NCBI GenBank assembly: GCA_036273855.1
Contig: DASUGU010000095.1
Location: 1-64,000 of the forward strand
DNA from: DATEPR01 sp036273855
Lineage (GTDB): Bacteria > Actinomycetota > Actinomycetes > Mycobacteriales > Pseudonocardiaceae
Direction of reading: 5' to 3'
Length of the DNA stretch: 64,000 nucleotides
Numbering within the stretch: position 1 is the first letter of the stretch; the number at the start of each line of letters is the position of its first letter. A model generated the notes under the pieces. It worked only from the letters and a program-made list of their open reading frames with translations, made no database searches and had not been told where the DNA came from. Positions 34,273 through 43,634 of this stretch are shown here, piece after piece. A program made the translations under genes and the position numbers.

Positions 34273-35238
34273 ATGTTCGCCGTGTACGCAGCGCAGCCCC
34301 ACCGCGACGATCCCCTGGCCGGCCTGGTGGTCGGCGAGCGCGACGAGCCGACGCCACCGCCCGGCTGGGTCCGGGTGGCCGTGCGGGCGGCGAGCCTGAA
34401 CATGCACGACCTGTGGACCCTGCGCGGTGTCGGCATCAAGCCCGAGCAGTTCCCGATGATCCTCGGCTGTGACGGCGCGGGCGTGCTGGACGACGGCACC
34501 GAGGTGGTCATCCACAGCGTCATCGCCGACCCCGACTGGGTGGGTGACGAGACGCTGGACCCGAAGCGGTCCCTGCTGACCGAGCGCTACCAGGGCACGT
34601 TCGCCGACCACGTCGTGGTGCCCGCCCGCAACGTGCTGCCCAAGCCGGCCGGGCTGTCGTTCGCCGAGGCGGCCTGCATGGGCACGGCGTGGCTGACCGC
34701 CTACCGGATGCTGTTCGTCAAGTCCGGCCTGCGGCCCGGCCAGACCATGCTGGTGCAGGGCGCGTCCGGTGGCGTGTCCACCGCGCTGATCAGCCTGGGC
34801 CGGGCGGTCGGCATGCGGGTGTGGGTGACCGGCCGCACCGAACAGAAGCGGGCGCTGGCCACCTCGCTGGGCGCGGACGCGGTGTTCGAGCCGGGCGCGC
34901 GGCTGCCCGAGCGGGTGGACGCGGTGTTCGAGACGGTCGGCGGGGCCACCTGGTCGCACAGCATGAAGTCGCTGAAGCAGGGCGGCATCGTGGTGATCTC
35001 CGGCGCGACCAGCGGCGACGCCACGGCCGCCGAGTTGCAGCGGCTGTTCTTCCTGCAACTGCGGGTGGTCGGCTCGACGATGGGCACCCGGGACGAACTG
35101 GGCGACCTGATGCGGTTGTGCGACCAGTCCGGCGTGCGGCCGACGATCGGCACGGAACTGCCGTTCGAGCGGGCCGAGGAGGGCATGCGGCGCATGCTGG
35201 ACGGCGAGACGGCCGGGAAGATCGTCTTCACCCGGTAG
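34273..35238 (+). CDS. Zinc-type medium-chain dehydrogenase/quinone oxidoreductase
   Basis: 321 residues of the MDR superfamily. GroES-like domain with VRAASLNMHDLWTLRG and ILGCDGAGVL; nucleotide-binding motif LVQGASGGVSTALISLGRAVG; then VTGRTEQKRALATSLGAD and a C-terminal FERAEEGMRRMLDGETAGKIV. Zinc-binding Cys residues of alcohol dehydrogenases are not evident, so an NADPH:quinone-type or enoyl-reductase-like activity is more likely than alcohol oxidation. Substrate unknown. Confidence 0.87.
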   Translation: MFAVYAAQPHRDDPLAGLVVGERDEPTPPPGWVRVAVRAASLNMHDLWTLRGVGIKPEQFPMILGCDGAGVLDDGTEVVIHSVIADPDWVGDETLDPKRSLLTERYQGTFADHVVVPARNVLPKPAGLSFAEAACMGTAWLTAYRMLFVKSGLRPGQTMLVQGASGGVSTALISLGRAVGMRVWVTGRTEQKRALATSLGADAVFEPGARLPERVDAVFETVGGATWSHSMKSLKQGGIVVISGATSGDATAAELQRLFFLQLRVVGSTMGTRDELGDLMRLCDQSGVRPTIGTELPFERAEEGMRRMLDGETAGKIVFTR

Positions 35239-35252
35239 CCCTCGCGTAGCAT

Positions 35253-35266
35253 GTTGAGAGCTCAAC
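35253..35266. promoter_or_regulatory. Inverted repeat GTTGAG-AG-CTCAAC upstream of the dioxygenase
   Basis: Six-base arms with a two-base spacer lie just after a TAGCAT (-10-like, 35247-35252) and 15 bases before the dioxygenase ATG. Position and symmetry suit a MarR/HxlR/TetR-type operator. No cognate regulator is adjacent, so the call is tentative. Confidence 0.4.
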
Positions 35267-35281
35267 CATATGGAGGCTCTC

Positions 35282-36040
35282 ATGGACCGGATGCCGACCA
35301 TCTACCTGAGCCACGGCGCTCCGCCGCTCGCCGACGACGAGCTGTGGACCCGGCAGCTCGCCGACTGGTCCCGTGACCTGCCCAGGCCCAAGGCCGTCCT
35401 GATGGTGTCGGCGCACTGGGAGAACGCGCCACTGGCCATCGGCGCGACCACCACCGTGCCGCTGGTCTACGACTTCTGGGGCTTCGACGAGCGGTACTAC
35501 CAGGTGACCTATCCCGCGCCCGGCGCGCCGGAACTCGCCGACTCGGTGCGCAAGCTGCTCAGCTCACCCGGCACGCCCGTCGTCGACGTGCCCGACCGGG
35601 GCCTCGACCACGGCGCCTACGTGCCACTGGTGGAGATGTACCCGGAGGCCGACGTGCCGGTGCTGCAGATCTCCATGCCCACGCTGGACCCGGCAGGGCT
35701 GCTGGCGGTCGGCCGGAAGCTGGCGCCGCTGCGCGACGAGGGCGTGCTGATCGTGGGCAGCGGCTTCTTCACCCACAACCTGCGCGCCATGGGCCCGACA
35801 CCGCAGCCGTTCTCCGCCGAGTTCGACGAGTGGGGCCGGGAGGCGCTGGCCGCGCAGGACGTGGACGCGCTGCTGGACTTCGAACACGCGTCGCCGTCCG
35901 GCCGGCTGGCCCACCCGAGGACCGAGCACTTCGTGCCGCTGTTCGTCGCGCTGGGCGCCGCCGGGCAGAACCTGGCCGGCCGCAGCGTGATCGACGGGTT
36001 CTGGCTGGGCATGGCCAAACGATCGGTCCAGTTCGACTGA
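35282..36040 (+). CDS. Class III extradiol dioxygenase (DODA family)
   Basis: 252 residues. The LigB-like fold has the metal ligands in IYLSHGAPPLADDE (His), VSAHWEN (His), GLDHGAYVPLVEMYP (His) and GSGFFTHNL. Such enzymes open catechol-type rings (DOPA dioxygenase family); the natural substrate is not known. ATG 35282 is chosen because GGAGG lies five bases upstream; ATG 35270 four codons earlier overlaps the ribosome site. An inverted repeat just upstream may be its operator, and a strong hairpin follows the gene. Confidence 0.88.
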   Translation: MDRMPTIYLSHGAPPLADDELWTRQLADWSRDLPRPKAVLMVSAHWENAPLAIGATTTVPLVYDFWGFDERYYQVTYPAPGAPELADSVRKLLSSPGTPVVDVPDRGLDHGAYVPLVEMYPEADVPVLQISMPTLDPAGLLAVGRKLAPLRDEGVLIVGSGFFTHNLRAMGPTPQPFSAEFDEWGREALAAQDVDALLDFEHASPSGRLAHPRTEHFVPLFVALGAAGQNLAGRSVIDGFWLGMAKRSVQFD

Positions 36041-36045
36041 CACGA

Positions 36046-36076
36046 CACCGCCCCGGCGCAACCTGCCGGGGCGGTG
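36046..36076. terminator. Bidirectional terminator between dioxygenase and chitinase
   Basis: A perfect 12-bp stem, CACCGCCCCGGC/GCCGGGGCGGTG, with a seven-base loop sits between the stops of two convergent genes (36040 and 36090). It suits both transcripts. Confidence 0.8.
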
Positions 36077-36089
36077 CGCGGTGCTGGTG

Positions 36090-37808
36090 CTACCTCAGTG
36101 ACGCCAGGTGCGGGTGCACCGTGTTGGCGAAGGCGAAACCGTTCGACGCGTCCCAGTTGATCGACCACGTCATCGCGCCGCGGAAGCCCGGCGCCGTGGT
36201 GCTGGGCTTGAACGTCCCGCAGTTGGTGCCCATGTCCAGGCAGTCCATGGCGTTGTTCACCAGCGACGGGGCCACGACGCCGCCACCCGCGGCGCTGGCG
36301 GACGCCGGGAGGCCGAGGGCGACCTGGCTCGGGCTCAGCCCACCCTGCAACTGGATGCAGGCCAGCGCGGTCATGAAGTTCTCGGTGCTCTCGGCGTAGA
36401 CGTTGCCGTCGCAGCCGTTCATGGTGCCCGAGTTGTAGTACTGCATGTTGACGACCGTCAGGATGGTCTTGATGTCCAGCGCGAGCTGGAAGTAGGCCCC
36501 GCCGGTCGACTGCATGTCGATGGTCTGCGGCGCCAGCGTGATGATCACGCCGGGGTGCGCCGAGGCGATGGAGTGCAGCGCCTGCGACATGAAGGTCGGG
36601 TTGACGCCGTTCTCCAGGTCGATGTCCACGCCGTCGAAGCCGAACTTGCTGATCAGCCCGTTGATGCTGTTGGCGAAGTTGGTCGCCGACGTGGAGTCGG
36701 CCACGCTGATGGTGCCGTTCTGGCCACCGACCGAGATGATCACCTTCTGGCCGCGGGAGTGCAGGGTGGCGATGTCAGCGGTGAAGTCGGCGTCGGTGTA
36801 GCCGCCCAGCGCCGAGGACAGGCCGGAGTCGACGTCGTAGGAGACCGCGCCCGGCGTGGTGGTGGCGTTGGCGAACGCCACGGCGACCAGGTCGTACGTG
36901 GTCGGCACGGCGGACAACCGCATTACGGTGGCGCCGTTGACGAAGTCCTGCCAGTAGCCGGTCAGGATGTGCGCGGGCAGGCCGGTGTTGCTGGGCGGCG
37001 GGGTGGTCGCGGCCGACGTGGTCGCCGACACGGCGGTCGACTTCGCCGACTCGCCCGCGGTGTTCACGCCCGTCACGGCGTAGGAGAACGTGGTGGACGC
37101 GGCGAGACCGGTGTCGGTGAACGACGTCGAGGTGGCCGAGCCGACCTTGGTGCCGTTGCGGTAGACGTTGTAGCTCGTCGCGCCGGAGACGGCGGTCCAG
37201 GCCAGCGAGGCCGACGAGGACGTGGTGCCGGTGACGTGCAGGCCGGCCGGCGTGGCCGGTGCGGACGGCGGCGGGTTGGTCGGCGGTGGCGTCGTGCCGG
37301 AGCCGGCGGGGCCGGTGAGGACGACGTCGTCGACGATGTCGGTGGGCTGGGCGAACCAGCCGTGCACGAAGACGCTCACGCTGGTGGTGCTCGCGCCCGT
37401 GGTGAAGCTGACCGAGAGCTCGGTGAACGTGCTCGCCGCCTGGGTGAACGTGCTGGGGTCAGTGGTTCCCGTGCCGGTGGCGCCGATGAACACGAAGCTG
37501 CCCTCGACCCAGTCGGTCAGGGTGTAGGCCGAGTTCGGCTGGACGGAGACGGACTGGGTGCACTGGGCGTCGTCGGAGCTGGTCGGGGTGAGCTGGAGGG
37601 CGTGGGTGCCGCCGTGGACGGGCGCGGTGACGATGGCCGCGGTCGTCCCACACGACCAGCCGCTGGTCGAGCCCGCCTCGAAGTCACCGTTGGTGACGAG
37701 ATTGGTCGCGGCCGACGCCGACGTCGCGGCGAGCAGTGCCGCGCCCACGCATGTCACGACGACGACCGACAGGCCGCCTAACCATCGATGGAGCCGACTG
37801 AGCCGCAC
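36090..37808 (-). CDS. Secreted GH18 chitinase with carbohydrate-binding and FnIII modules
   Basis: 572 residues. Signal peptide (to about ATSASAA), then a CBM4/9-like beta-sandwich module (NLVTNGDFEAGSTSGW, residues about 34-170), a Pro/Thr linker, a fibronectin III domain (about 190-275), another linker, and a GH18 barrel starting LPAHILTGYWQDFVNG. The catalytic DxxDxDxE is intact in FDGVDIDLENG, with VIISVGGQNG before it. It hydrolyses chitin outside the cell. GTG 37808 has GGAGG eight bases upstream. Two DasR-like sites lie 40-80 bases upstream, implying induction by N-acetylglucosamine derivatives. Confidence 0.93.
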   Translation of the reverse strand: MRLSRLHRWLGGLSVVVVTCVGAALLAATSASAATNLVTNGDFEAGSTSGWSCGTTAAIVTAPVHGGTHALQLTPTSSDDAQCTQSVSVQPNSAYTLTDWVEGSFVFIGATGTGTTDPSTFTQAASTFTELSVSFTTGASTTSVSVFVHGWFAQPTDIVDDVVLTGPAGSGTTPPPTNPPPSAPATPAGLHVTGTTSSSASLAWTAVSGATSYNVYRNGTKVGSATSTSFTDTGLAASTTFSYAVTGVNTAGESAKSTAVSATTSAATTPPPSNTGLPAHILTGYWQDFVNGATVMRLSAVPTTYDLVAVAFANATTTPGAVSYDVDSGLSSALGGYTDADFTADIATLHSRGQKVIISVGGQNGTISVADSTSATNFANSINGLISKFGFDGVDIDLENGVNPTFMSQALHSIASAHPGVIITLAPQTIDMQSTGGAYFQLALDIKTILTVVNMQYYNSGTMNGCDGNVYAESTENFMTALACIQLQGGLSPSQVALGLPASASAAGGGVVAPSLVNNAMDCLDMGTNCGTFKPSTTAPGFRGAMTWSINWDASNGFAFANTVHPHLASLR

Positions 37809-37829
37809 CCCGACCACCTCCGCTTAAGA

Positions 37830-37839
37830 GACACGTGTC
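37830..37839. promoter_or_regulatory. Palindrome GACACGTGTC upstream of chitinase
   Basis: A perfect 10-base palindrome lies between the chitinase ribosome site and the first DasR-like element. It could be a regulator site or part of the untranslated leader hairpin. No binding protein can be named. Confidence 0.3.
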
Positions 37840-37847
37840 ACAGCCAA

Positions 37848-37888
37848 GGTGGACTAGACCAGTTTGCAGTGTCAAGGTCTGGACCAAT
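37848..37888. promoter_or_regulatory. Two DasR-type operators (dre) upstream of chitinase
   Basis: Site 1 (37848-37863, GGTGGACTAGACCAGT) matches 13 of 16 positions of the Streptomyces DasR site ACTGGTCTAGACCAGT. Site 2 (about 37873-37888, core GGTCTGGACCA) keeps both GGTCT and GACCA half-sites. They lie in tandem 25 bases apart in the chitinase/VanZ intergenic region. In Streptomyces paired sites of this type control chitinase genes. Whether a DasR homologue exists here lies outside the window. Confidence 0.65.
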
Positions 37889-37958
37889 TTGGCTATTACC
37901 ACTTGTCGCGGTGGCCCGGACCGGCTCAACCTCGTGGCTGTTCAGACGTCCTCTGGTT

Positions 37959-38501
37959 ATGGTGGCGATACTCAACCGTGTTGATCCCGAGATAGACCTG
38001 ACGCGGTCGATCATGGGCCAACCGGGTGTGCTGGCCGCGTTCCTACTGTGCTGCGCGTTGTTCGGCACGGGAGTGTGGCTGATCTCCGGCACGCTCGGCT
38101 GGCGACGCCTGCCCGCCACCCTCGCCGCCGTGGGACTCGCGCTCGCCGTGGCCGTGACACTGGCCCGGTCCGGCGGTCACCTGCCCGACCCGAACACCGA
38201 TCCGCTCACCCTGTGCCTGCGCGACTCGTTCTCCCTGCACGGCGGACTCCAGGTGCTCAACATCCTGATGCTCGCGCCGTTCGCGTTCTTCGCCACGCTA
38301 GCCACTCGGCGGCCGGTGGTCGTCATGGTCGTGTCCGCGGTCGTGTCCGGTGGCATCGAGATCGCCCAGGCGTGGACCGGTCTGGGCGTCTGCCAGAAGC
38401 AGGACTTCCTCAACAACACGGTCGGCGCGGTGATCGCAGCGGGAGCCGCCTGGCTGCTGATCACGATGCTGGCCGGGGAGCGGGAGCGGACAGCCGCCTA
38501 G
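37959..38501 (+). CDS. VanZ-like membrane protein
   Basis: 180 residues with four hydrophobic segments (about 24-44, 51-68, 92-128 interrupted, 150-170). The C-terminal QAWTGLGVCQKQDFLNNTVGAVIAAG resembles the VanZ family signature (D-x2-x-N-x2-G). Relatives give teicoplanin tolerance or are phosphotransmitter-like; no specific role is implied. ATG 37959 is chosen; ATG 38013 is a shorter option. It is divergent from the chitinase. Confidence 0.7.
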   Translation: MVAILNRVDPEIDLTRSIMGQPGVLAAFLLCCALFGTGVWLISGTLGWRRLPATLAAVGLALAVAVTLARSGGHLPDPNTDPLTLCLRDSFSLHGGLQVLNILMLAPFAFFATLATRRPVVVMVVSAVVSGGIEIAQAWTGLGVCQKQDFLNNTVGAVIAAGAAWLLITMLAGERERTAA

Positions 38502-38506
38502 CCCAG

Positions 38507-39063
38507 CTACGGCGACAGCCCGTCCAACAGGTCGACAGGCACGATCCGCACCGGAAACGGCCGCGTCGCCTCGAAAGCCTTGTCCCCCACCACTTCGGCC
38601 ACCTGCCCGCCGAGCTGGCAGACCGTGAGGCTCGGCCGACGCGGATCGATCACCCGGTGACTGGCACGCCCGTGCGCTGGTGGACAGCCTTCATGAGGTT
38701 CACGTCCGTCAGCACCGTGCTCGGCGACACCACCTCGACGGACAGCACCGGCGCGACCGGGAGGTGCGTCTCCGTCAGGTCCTCATCCCGTGCCACCAGC
38801 ACGTCAGGCCGCACCTCGGTCCGCTGGTTCGGCCGCACCGCGAACGGCCCCAGCACGACGTGCAGACCAGCCGGACACGCGGCGTCCAGCGGCCCGATGA
38901 GCTTCGTGACAACCAGCTGACGTAGCAAGCCGGGTGCCGGGCTCACGAGAAGCATCCCGTCGATCAGCTCGTATCGATTGCCATCGGCGGGCGCGCCATC
39001 CAGATCCCGCACGGTGAACGGCCGCCCGCGCGGAAGCCTGATCGAGCCTTCACTCCCCGTCAT
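38507..39063 (-). pseudogene. Uma2-family (DUF820) restriction-endonuclease-like gene, frameshifted
   Basis: The first frame (39063 to 38650) gives 137 residues with the Uma2/PD-(D/E)xK features YELIDGMLLVSPAP, RPDVLVARDEDL and SVEVVSPST, then ends prematurely after QRTGVPVTG. The missing C-terminus is present in another frame: HRVIDPRRPSLTV...GDKAFEATRPFPVRIVPVDLLDG, stopping at 38507. One missing base near 38661-38665 (GTGCCAGTC in place of GTGCCCAGTC) restores a full-length protein. It is either a recent pseudogene or a sequencing error. Uma2 proteins are abundant, poorly understood nuclease-like proteins in actinobacteria. Confidence 0.8.
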
Positions 39064-39162
39064 GGACCCAGTGGAGCAGGACCCGGCGACAGAAATGGCG
39101 GATTTCGGCTCTGGGAGGCGAACTGCACGCCATCAGGACGGCGTTTGCACGTCCGGCAAAGG

Positions 39163-41010
<1,848 letters not shown>

Positions 41011-41084
41011 GGATGATTTCCTCGCACGGGTTGATACGTCCCCTCAATGGTCCCATGACCGGCGGGATGCTCGGTGTCGCCGGG

Positions 41085-41948
41085 TCAGCCCAGCGCAAGC
41101 GCGAACACGCCGGCCAGCACGATCGCCGCTCCGGCCAGCCGCCGCGCCGGGTTCGGCTCGTGCAGTACCCGCCACGCGATCACGCCGCCGACCACGATGG
41201 CCAGCTCCCGCGCGGGCGCCACCAGGGCCACCGGCGCGATACGCAGGGCGTACAGGATCAGGGCATAGGCCAGCGGTGACAGCACCGCGACCACGGCGGC
41301 GTCCCATTTGTGGTCGCGCCACTGCCGGGCCACCTCGGCCCGTTTGACCAGTACGACCGGCGCCAGTACGGCCGTTTCGACCACCACCGAGCCGCACAGC
41401 TGTACCAGCGGCGGCACCGCCAGGGTGGTCACCGAGTGGGCGTCCCACAGCGTGTAACCGGCGATCGTGATCCCGGTCACCACGCCGTAGCCGGCACCGA
41501 CCCAGCGCCTGCCGTCACCGTCGGCCACACCGGCGCCACCGATGACGAACACGCCGACCACGACTGCCAGCCCACCGGCCAGCGCCACCACCCCGGGCCG
41601 CTCCCCCAGCACCAGCACGGCGAACAGCACCGACAGCAGCGGCCCTGTCCCCCTGGCCAGCGGGTACACCACCGACATGTCACCGTCGGCGTAACCACGC
41701 TGGAGCAACACGAAGTAGGCGGAGTGCAACAGCCCGCTGATCCCCAGGGCCAGCGCCCACGACGGCGCCGGAACTCGGTCGGTGACCAGCAGGTCCACCA
41801 CGGCGACCGGCACCAGCAGCACCACCGACATCGCCGCGTACAGCCACACGAACACGCTGCCGCCGGCACCGGCCCGCTTGGCCGACGTGTTCCAGCCCGC
41901 ATGGGCGAACGCGGCGACGACGACCAGCACGACGGCGGTGGGGTTCAC
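41085..41948 (-). CDS. EamA-type (DMT superfamily) transporter
   Basis: 287 residues with ten predicted membrane segments in two five-helix EamA halves: AFAHAGWNTSAKR, then PSWALALGISGLLHSAYFVLLQ with VYPLARGTGPLLSVLFAVLVLGE in the first half, and AYALILYALRIAPVALVAPARELA in the second. Such proteins export metabolites or amino acids. The substrate is unknown. GTG 41948 gives the standard family start; no good ribosome site is visible. Transcribed leftward, divergent from rpsT. Confidence 0.88.
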   Translation of the reverse strand: MNPTAVVLVVVAAFAHAGWNTSAKRAGAGGSVFVWLYAAMSVVLLVPVAVVDLLVTDRVPAPSWALALGISGLLHSAYFVLLQRGYADGDMSVVYPLARGTGPLLSVLFAVLVLGERPGVVALAGGLAVVVGVFVIGGAGVADGDGRRWVGAGYGVVTGITIAGYTLWDAHSVTTLAVPPLVQLCGSVVVETAVLAPVVLVKRAEVARQWRDHKWDAAVVAVLSPLAYALILYALRIAPVALVAPARELAIVVGGVIAWRVLHEPNPARRLAGAAIVLAGVFALALG

Positions 41949-42104
41949 TGGTCGCGGAGGGTATCCCGGCGGCTGATATCGTGGACAGGCAGTTTCGTCA
42001 CCAGCCGATCCGTGTGGCGTTCCGCCCTGGAGGAAGCCCGCGACAGCGGGGCCACCACAACGCGGCCGGCTGATTCCACCGAAGACTGAATGGAGCATGG
42101 CTGC

Positions 42105-42365
42105 ATGGCCAACATCAAGTCGCAGATCAAGCGCATCCGGACCAACGAGGCCGCCCGGATGCGGAACAAGTCCGTCAAGTCGTCGGTGAAGACGGCGATC
42201 CGCAAGTTCCGCGAGGCCGCCGAGGCCGGGGACAAGGACAAGGCCATCGAGCTGATGCGCTCCGCCAGCAAGGCGCTGGACAAGGCAGCCAGCAAGGGCG
42301 TCATCCACGCCAACCAGGCCGCCAACAAGAAGTCGGCGATGGCGCAGCGGGCCAACAAGCTCTGA
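42105..42365 (+). CDS. rpsT: 30S ribosomal protein S20
   Basis: 86 residues, basic and helical: ANIKSQIKRIRTNEAARMRNKSVKS at the start and VIHANQAANKKSAMAQRANKL at the end. Primary 16S rRNA-binding protein. GGAG lies nine bases before ATG 42105. A long hairpin follows the stop. Autoregulation by S20 is known in E. coli; no such structure was traced here. Confidence 0.97.
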   Translation: MANIKSQIKRIRTNEAARMRNKSVKSSVKTAIRKFREAAEAGDKDKAIELMRSASKALDKAASKGVIHANQAANKKSAMAQRANKL

Positions 42366-42370
42366 GCCGT

Positions 42371-42427
42371 TCCGGACACCGCGAGAACCCGGGGATGTGT
42401 TTCGCCCCGGGTTCTTCGCTGTCCGGA
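42371..42427. terminator. Bidirectional terminator between rpsT and holA
   Basis: Inner stem AGAACCCGGGG (42384-42394) with CCCCGGGTTCT (42405-42415) and a ten-base loop; outer arms TCCGGACA (42371-42378) and TGTCCGGA (42420-42427). The two genes converge here, so it probably serves both. Confidence 0.8.
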
Positions 42428-42442
42428 CGCGTTGTCGACGTT

Positions 42443-43420
42443 CTACCGGCGGCGGCCGGAGACGGCGACGATGCGCAGCACCGCGCGCTCCAGGGCGTAG
42501 TCCGGGTCGGCGGCGGCGCCCTTGACGTCGGCGTTCACCGTCGCGACCACCTGCATGGCCTCGACCAGGCCTTCCTGGCTCCAGCCGCGGGCCTGGGCCA
42601 GCGCCCGCTTCACCTTCCACGGCGGCATGCCCAGTTCGCTGGCCAGCCGGAACGGGTCGGACCGGCCGACGGCCGCGACCCTGGCCACGGTCCGGACCGC
42701 GTCGGCGAGCGCGTCGGCCACCAACACCTGCGGCACGCCGAGCAGCGTGGCCCAGCGCAGCGCCTCCATCGCCCCGGCCCGGTCGCCGTTCACGGCCTTC
42801 TCGGCGACGGCGAAGCCGGTCACCTCGGCCCTGCCGGTGTGGTAGCGGCGCACGGCCGGTTCGTCGACCGCGCCGCCCTCGGTGTCGGCGACCAGTTGGC
42901 CGGCTGCCGAGGACAGCTCGCGCAGGTCGGAGCCGACGGTGTCGATCAGCGCGGCGATCGCGGCTCCGTCGATCTTGCCGCCCGCCCTGCGCACCTCGGA
43001 GCGGACGAACGTCTCACGGTCGGCCGGGCGGGTGATCTTGGCGCATTCGGTGACCTCGGCGCCTGCCTTCTTCAGCGCGCCAGGCAGGTCCTTGGCCACC
43101 TTGCCCCGACCGCCGCCGGTGTGGGCCAGCACCAGCACGATGCCGTCGCCCGGCTCCTTGGCGTGGGCGAGGACGGCGTCGGCGATGTCCTTGCCGGCGT
43201 CCTGACCGCCTTCGAGCACCACCACCCGGCCCTCGGCGAACAGTGACGGGCTGAGCAGTTCGATCAGTTCGGCGGGCGTGAGATCACTCACCGTGGCGCG
43301 GCGCGTCTCGGCCTGCGGGTCGGCCGCGCGGGCCGCGTCGATGATGTCCCGGACCGCTCGCTCGACCAGGAACTCCTCGTCGCCGAGGACGAGTTGCAGG
43401 ACATGCCGGGCCGAGGTCAC
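42443..43420 (-). CDS. holA: DNA polymerase III subunit delta
   Basis: 325-residue clamp-loader subunit that opens the sliding clamp. Features: LVLGDEEFLVERAVRDII at the start, SLFAEGRVVVLEGG, LPGALKKAGAEVTECAKI, KIDGAAIAALIDTVGSDLRELSSAAGQLV and GMPPWKVKRALAQARGW. Start ATG/GTG codon at 43420 with the conserved length. Convergent with rpsT, as in mycobacteria (Rv2413c). Confidence 0.93.
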   Translation of the reverse strand: MTSARHVLQLVLGDEEFLVERAVRDIIDAARAADPQAETRRATVSDLTPAELIELLSPSLFAEGRVVVLEGGQDAGKDIADAVLAHAKEPGDGIVLVLAHTGGGRGKVAKDLPGALKKAGAEVTECAKITRPADRETFVRSEVRRAGGKIDGAAIAALIDTVGSDLRELSSAAGQLVADTEGGAVDEPAVRRYHTGRAEVTGFAVAEKAVNGDRAGAMEALRWATLLGVPQVLVADALADAVRTVARVAAVGRSDPFRLASELGMPPWKVKRALAQARGWSQEGLVEAMQVVATVNADVKGAAADPDYALERAVLRIVAVSGRRR

Positions 43421-43518
43421 GGACGCATCCTAGGTTGCGCCACCGTGTCTCACAGTGCGGTCTGGGCTCGCCGACGCGCCGGACCGTGCCGTAACGTGTC
43501 CGTCACAACCGAATAGTG

Positions 43519-43621
43519 CTCATCCAGAGGGGCAGAGGGATCGGCCCGAAGAAGCCCCGGCAACCGGCGTCCACGCGACGATCACGGTGCCAATTCCGAC
43601 CCGCGACGCGGGAAAGATGAG
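43519..43621 (+). ncRNA. SAM riboswitch (S-box, SAM-I type) upstream of threonine synthase
   Basis: P1 strands CTCATC (43519-43524) and GATGAG (43616-43621) enclose S-box landmarks: CAGAGGGGCAGAGGGATCGGCCCGA split across P2 (43525-43549), GAAGCCCCGGCAACC (43550-43564) and GGTGCCAATTCC (43586-43597). A GC hairpin with GGGAAAGATGAG follows. SAM binding stabilises P1; its 3' strand merges into the GAGGAGAG ribosome site eight bases before ATG 43635. High SAM should therefore block translation of threonine synthase. The order of conserved blocks makes the call firm; the SAM-I versus SAM-IV subtype is less certain. Confidence 0.85.
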
Positions 43622-43634
43622 GAGAGACTCTCTG

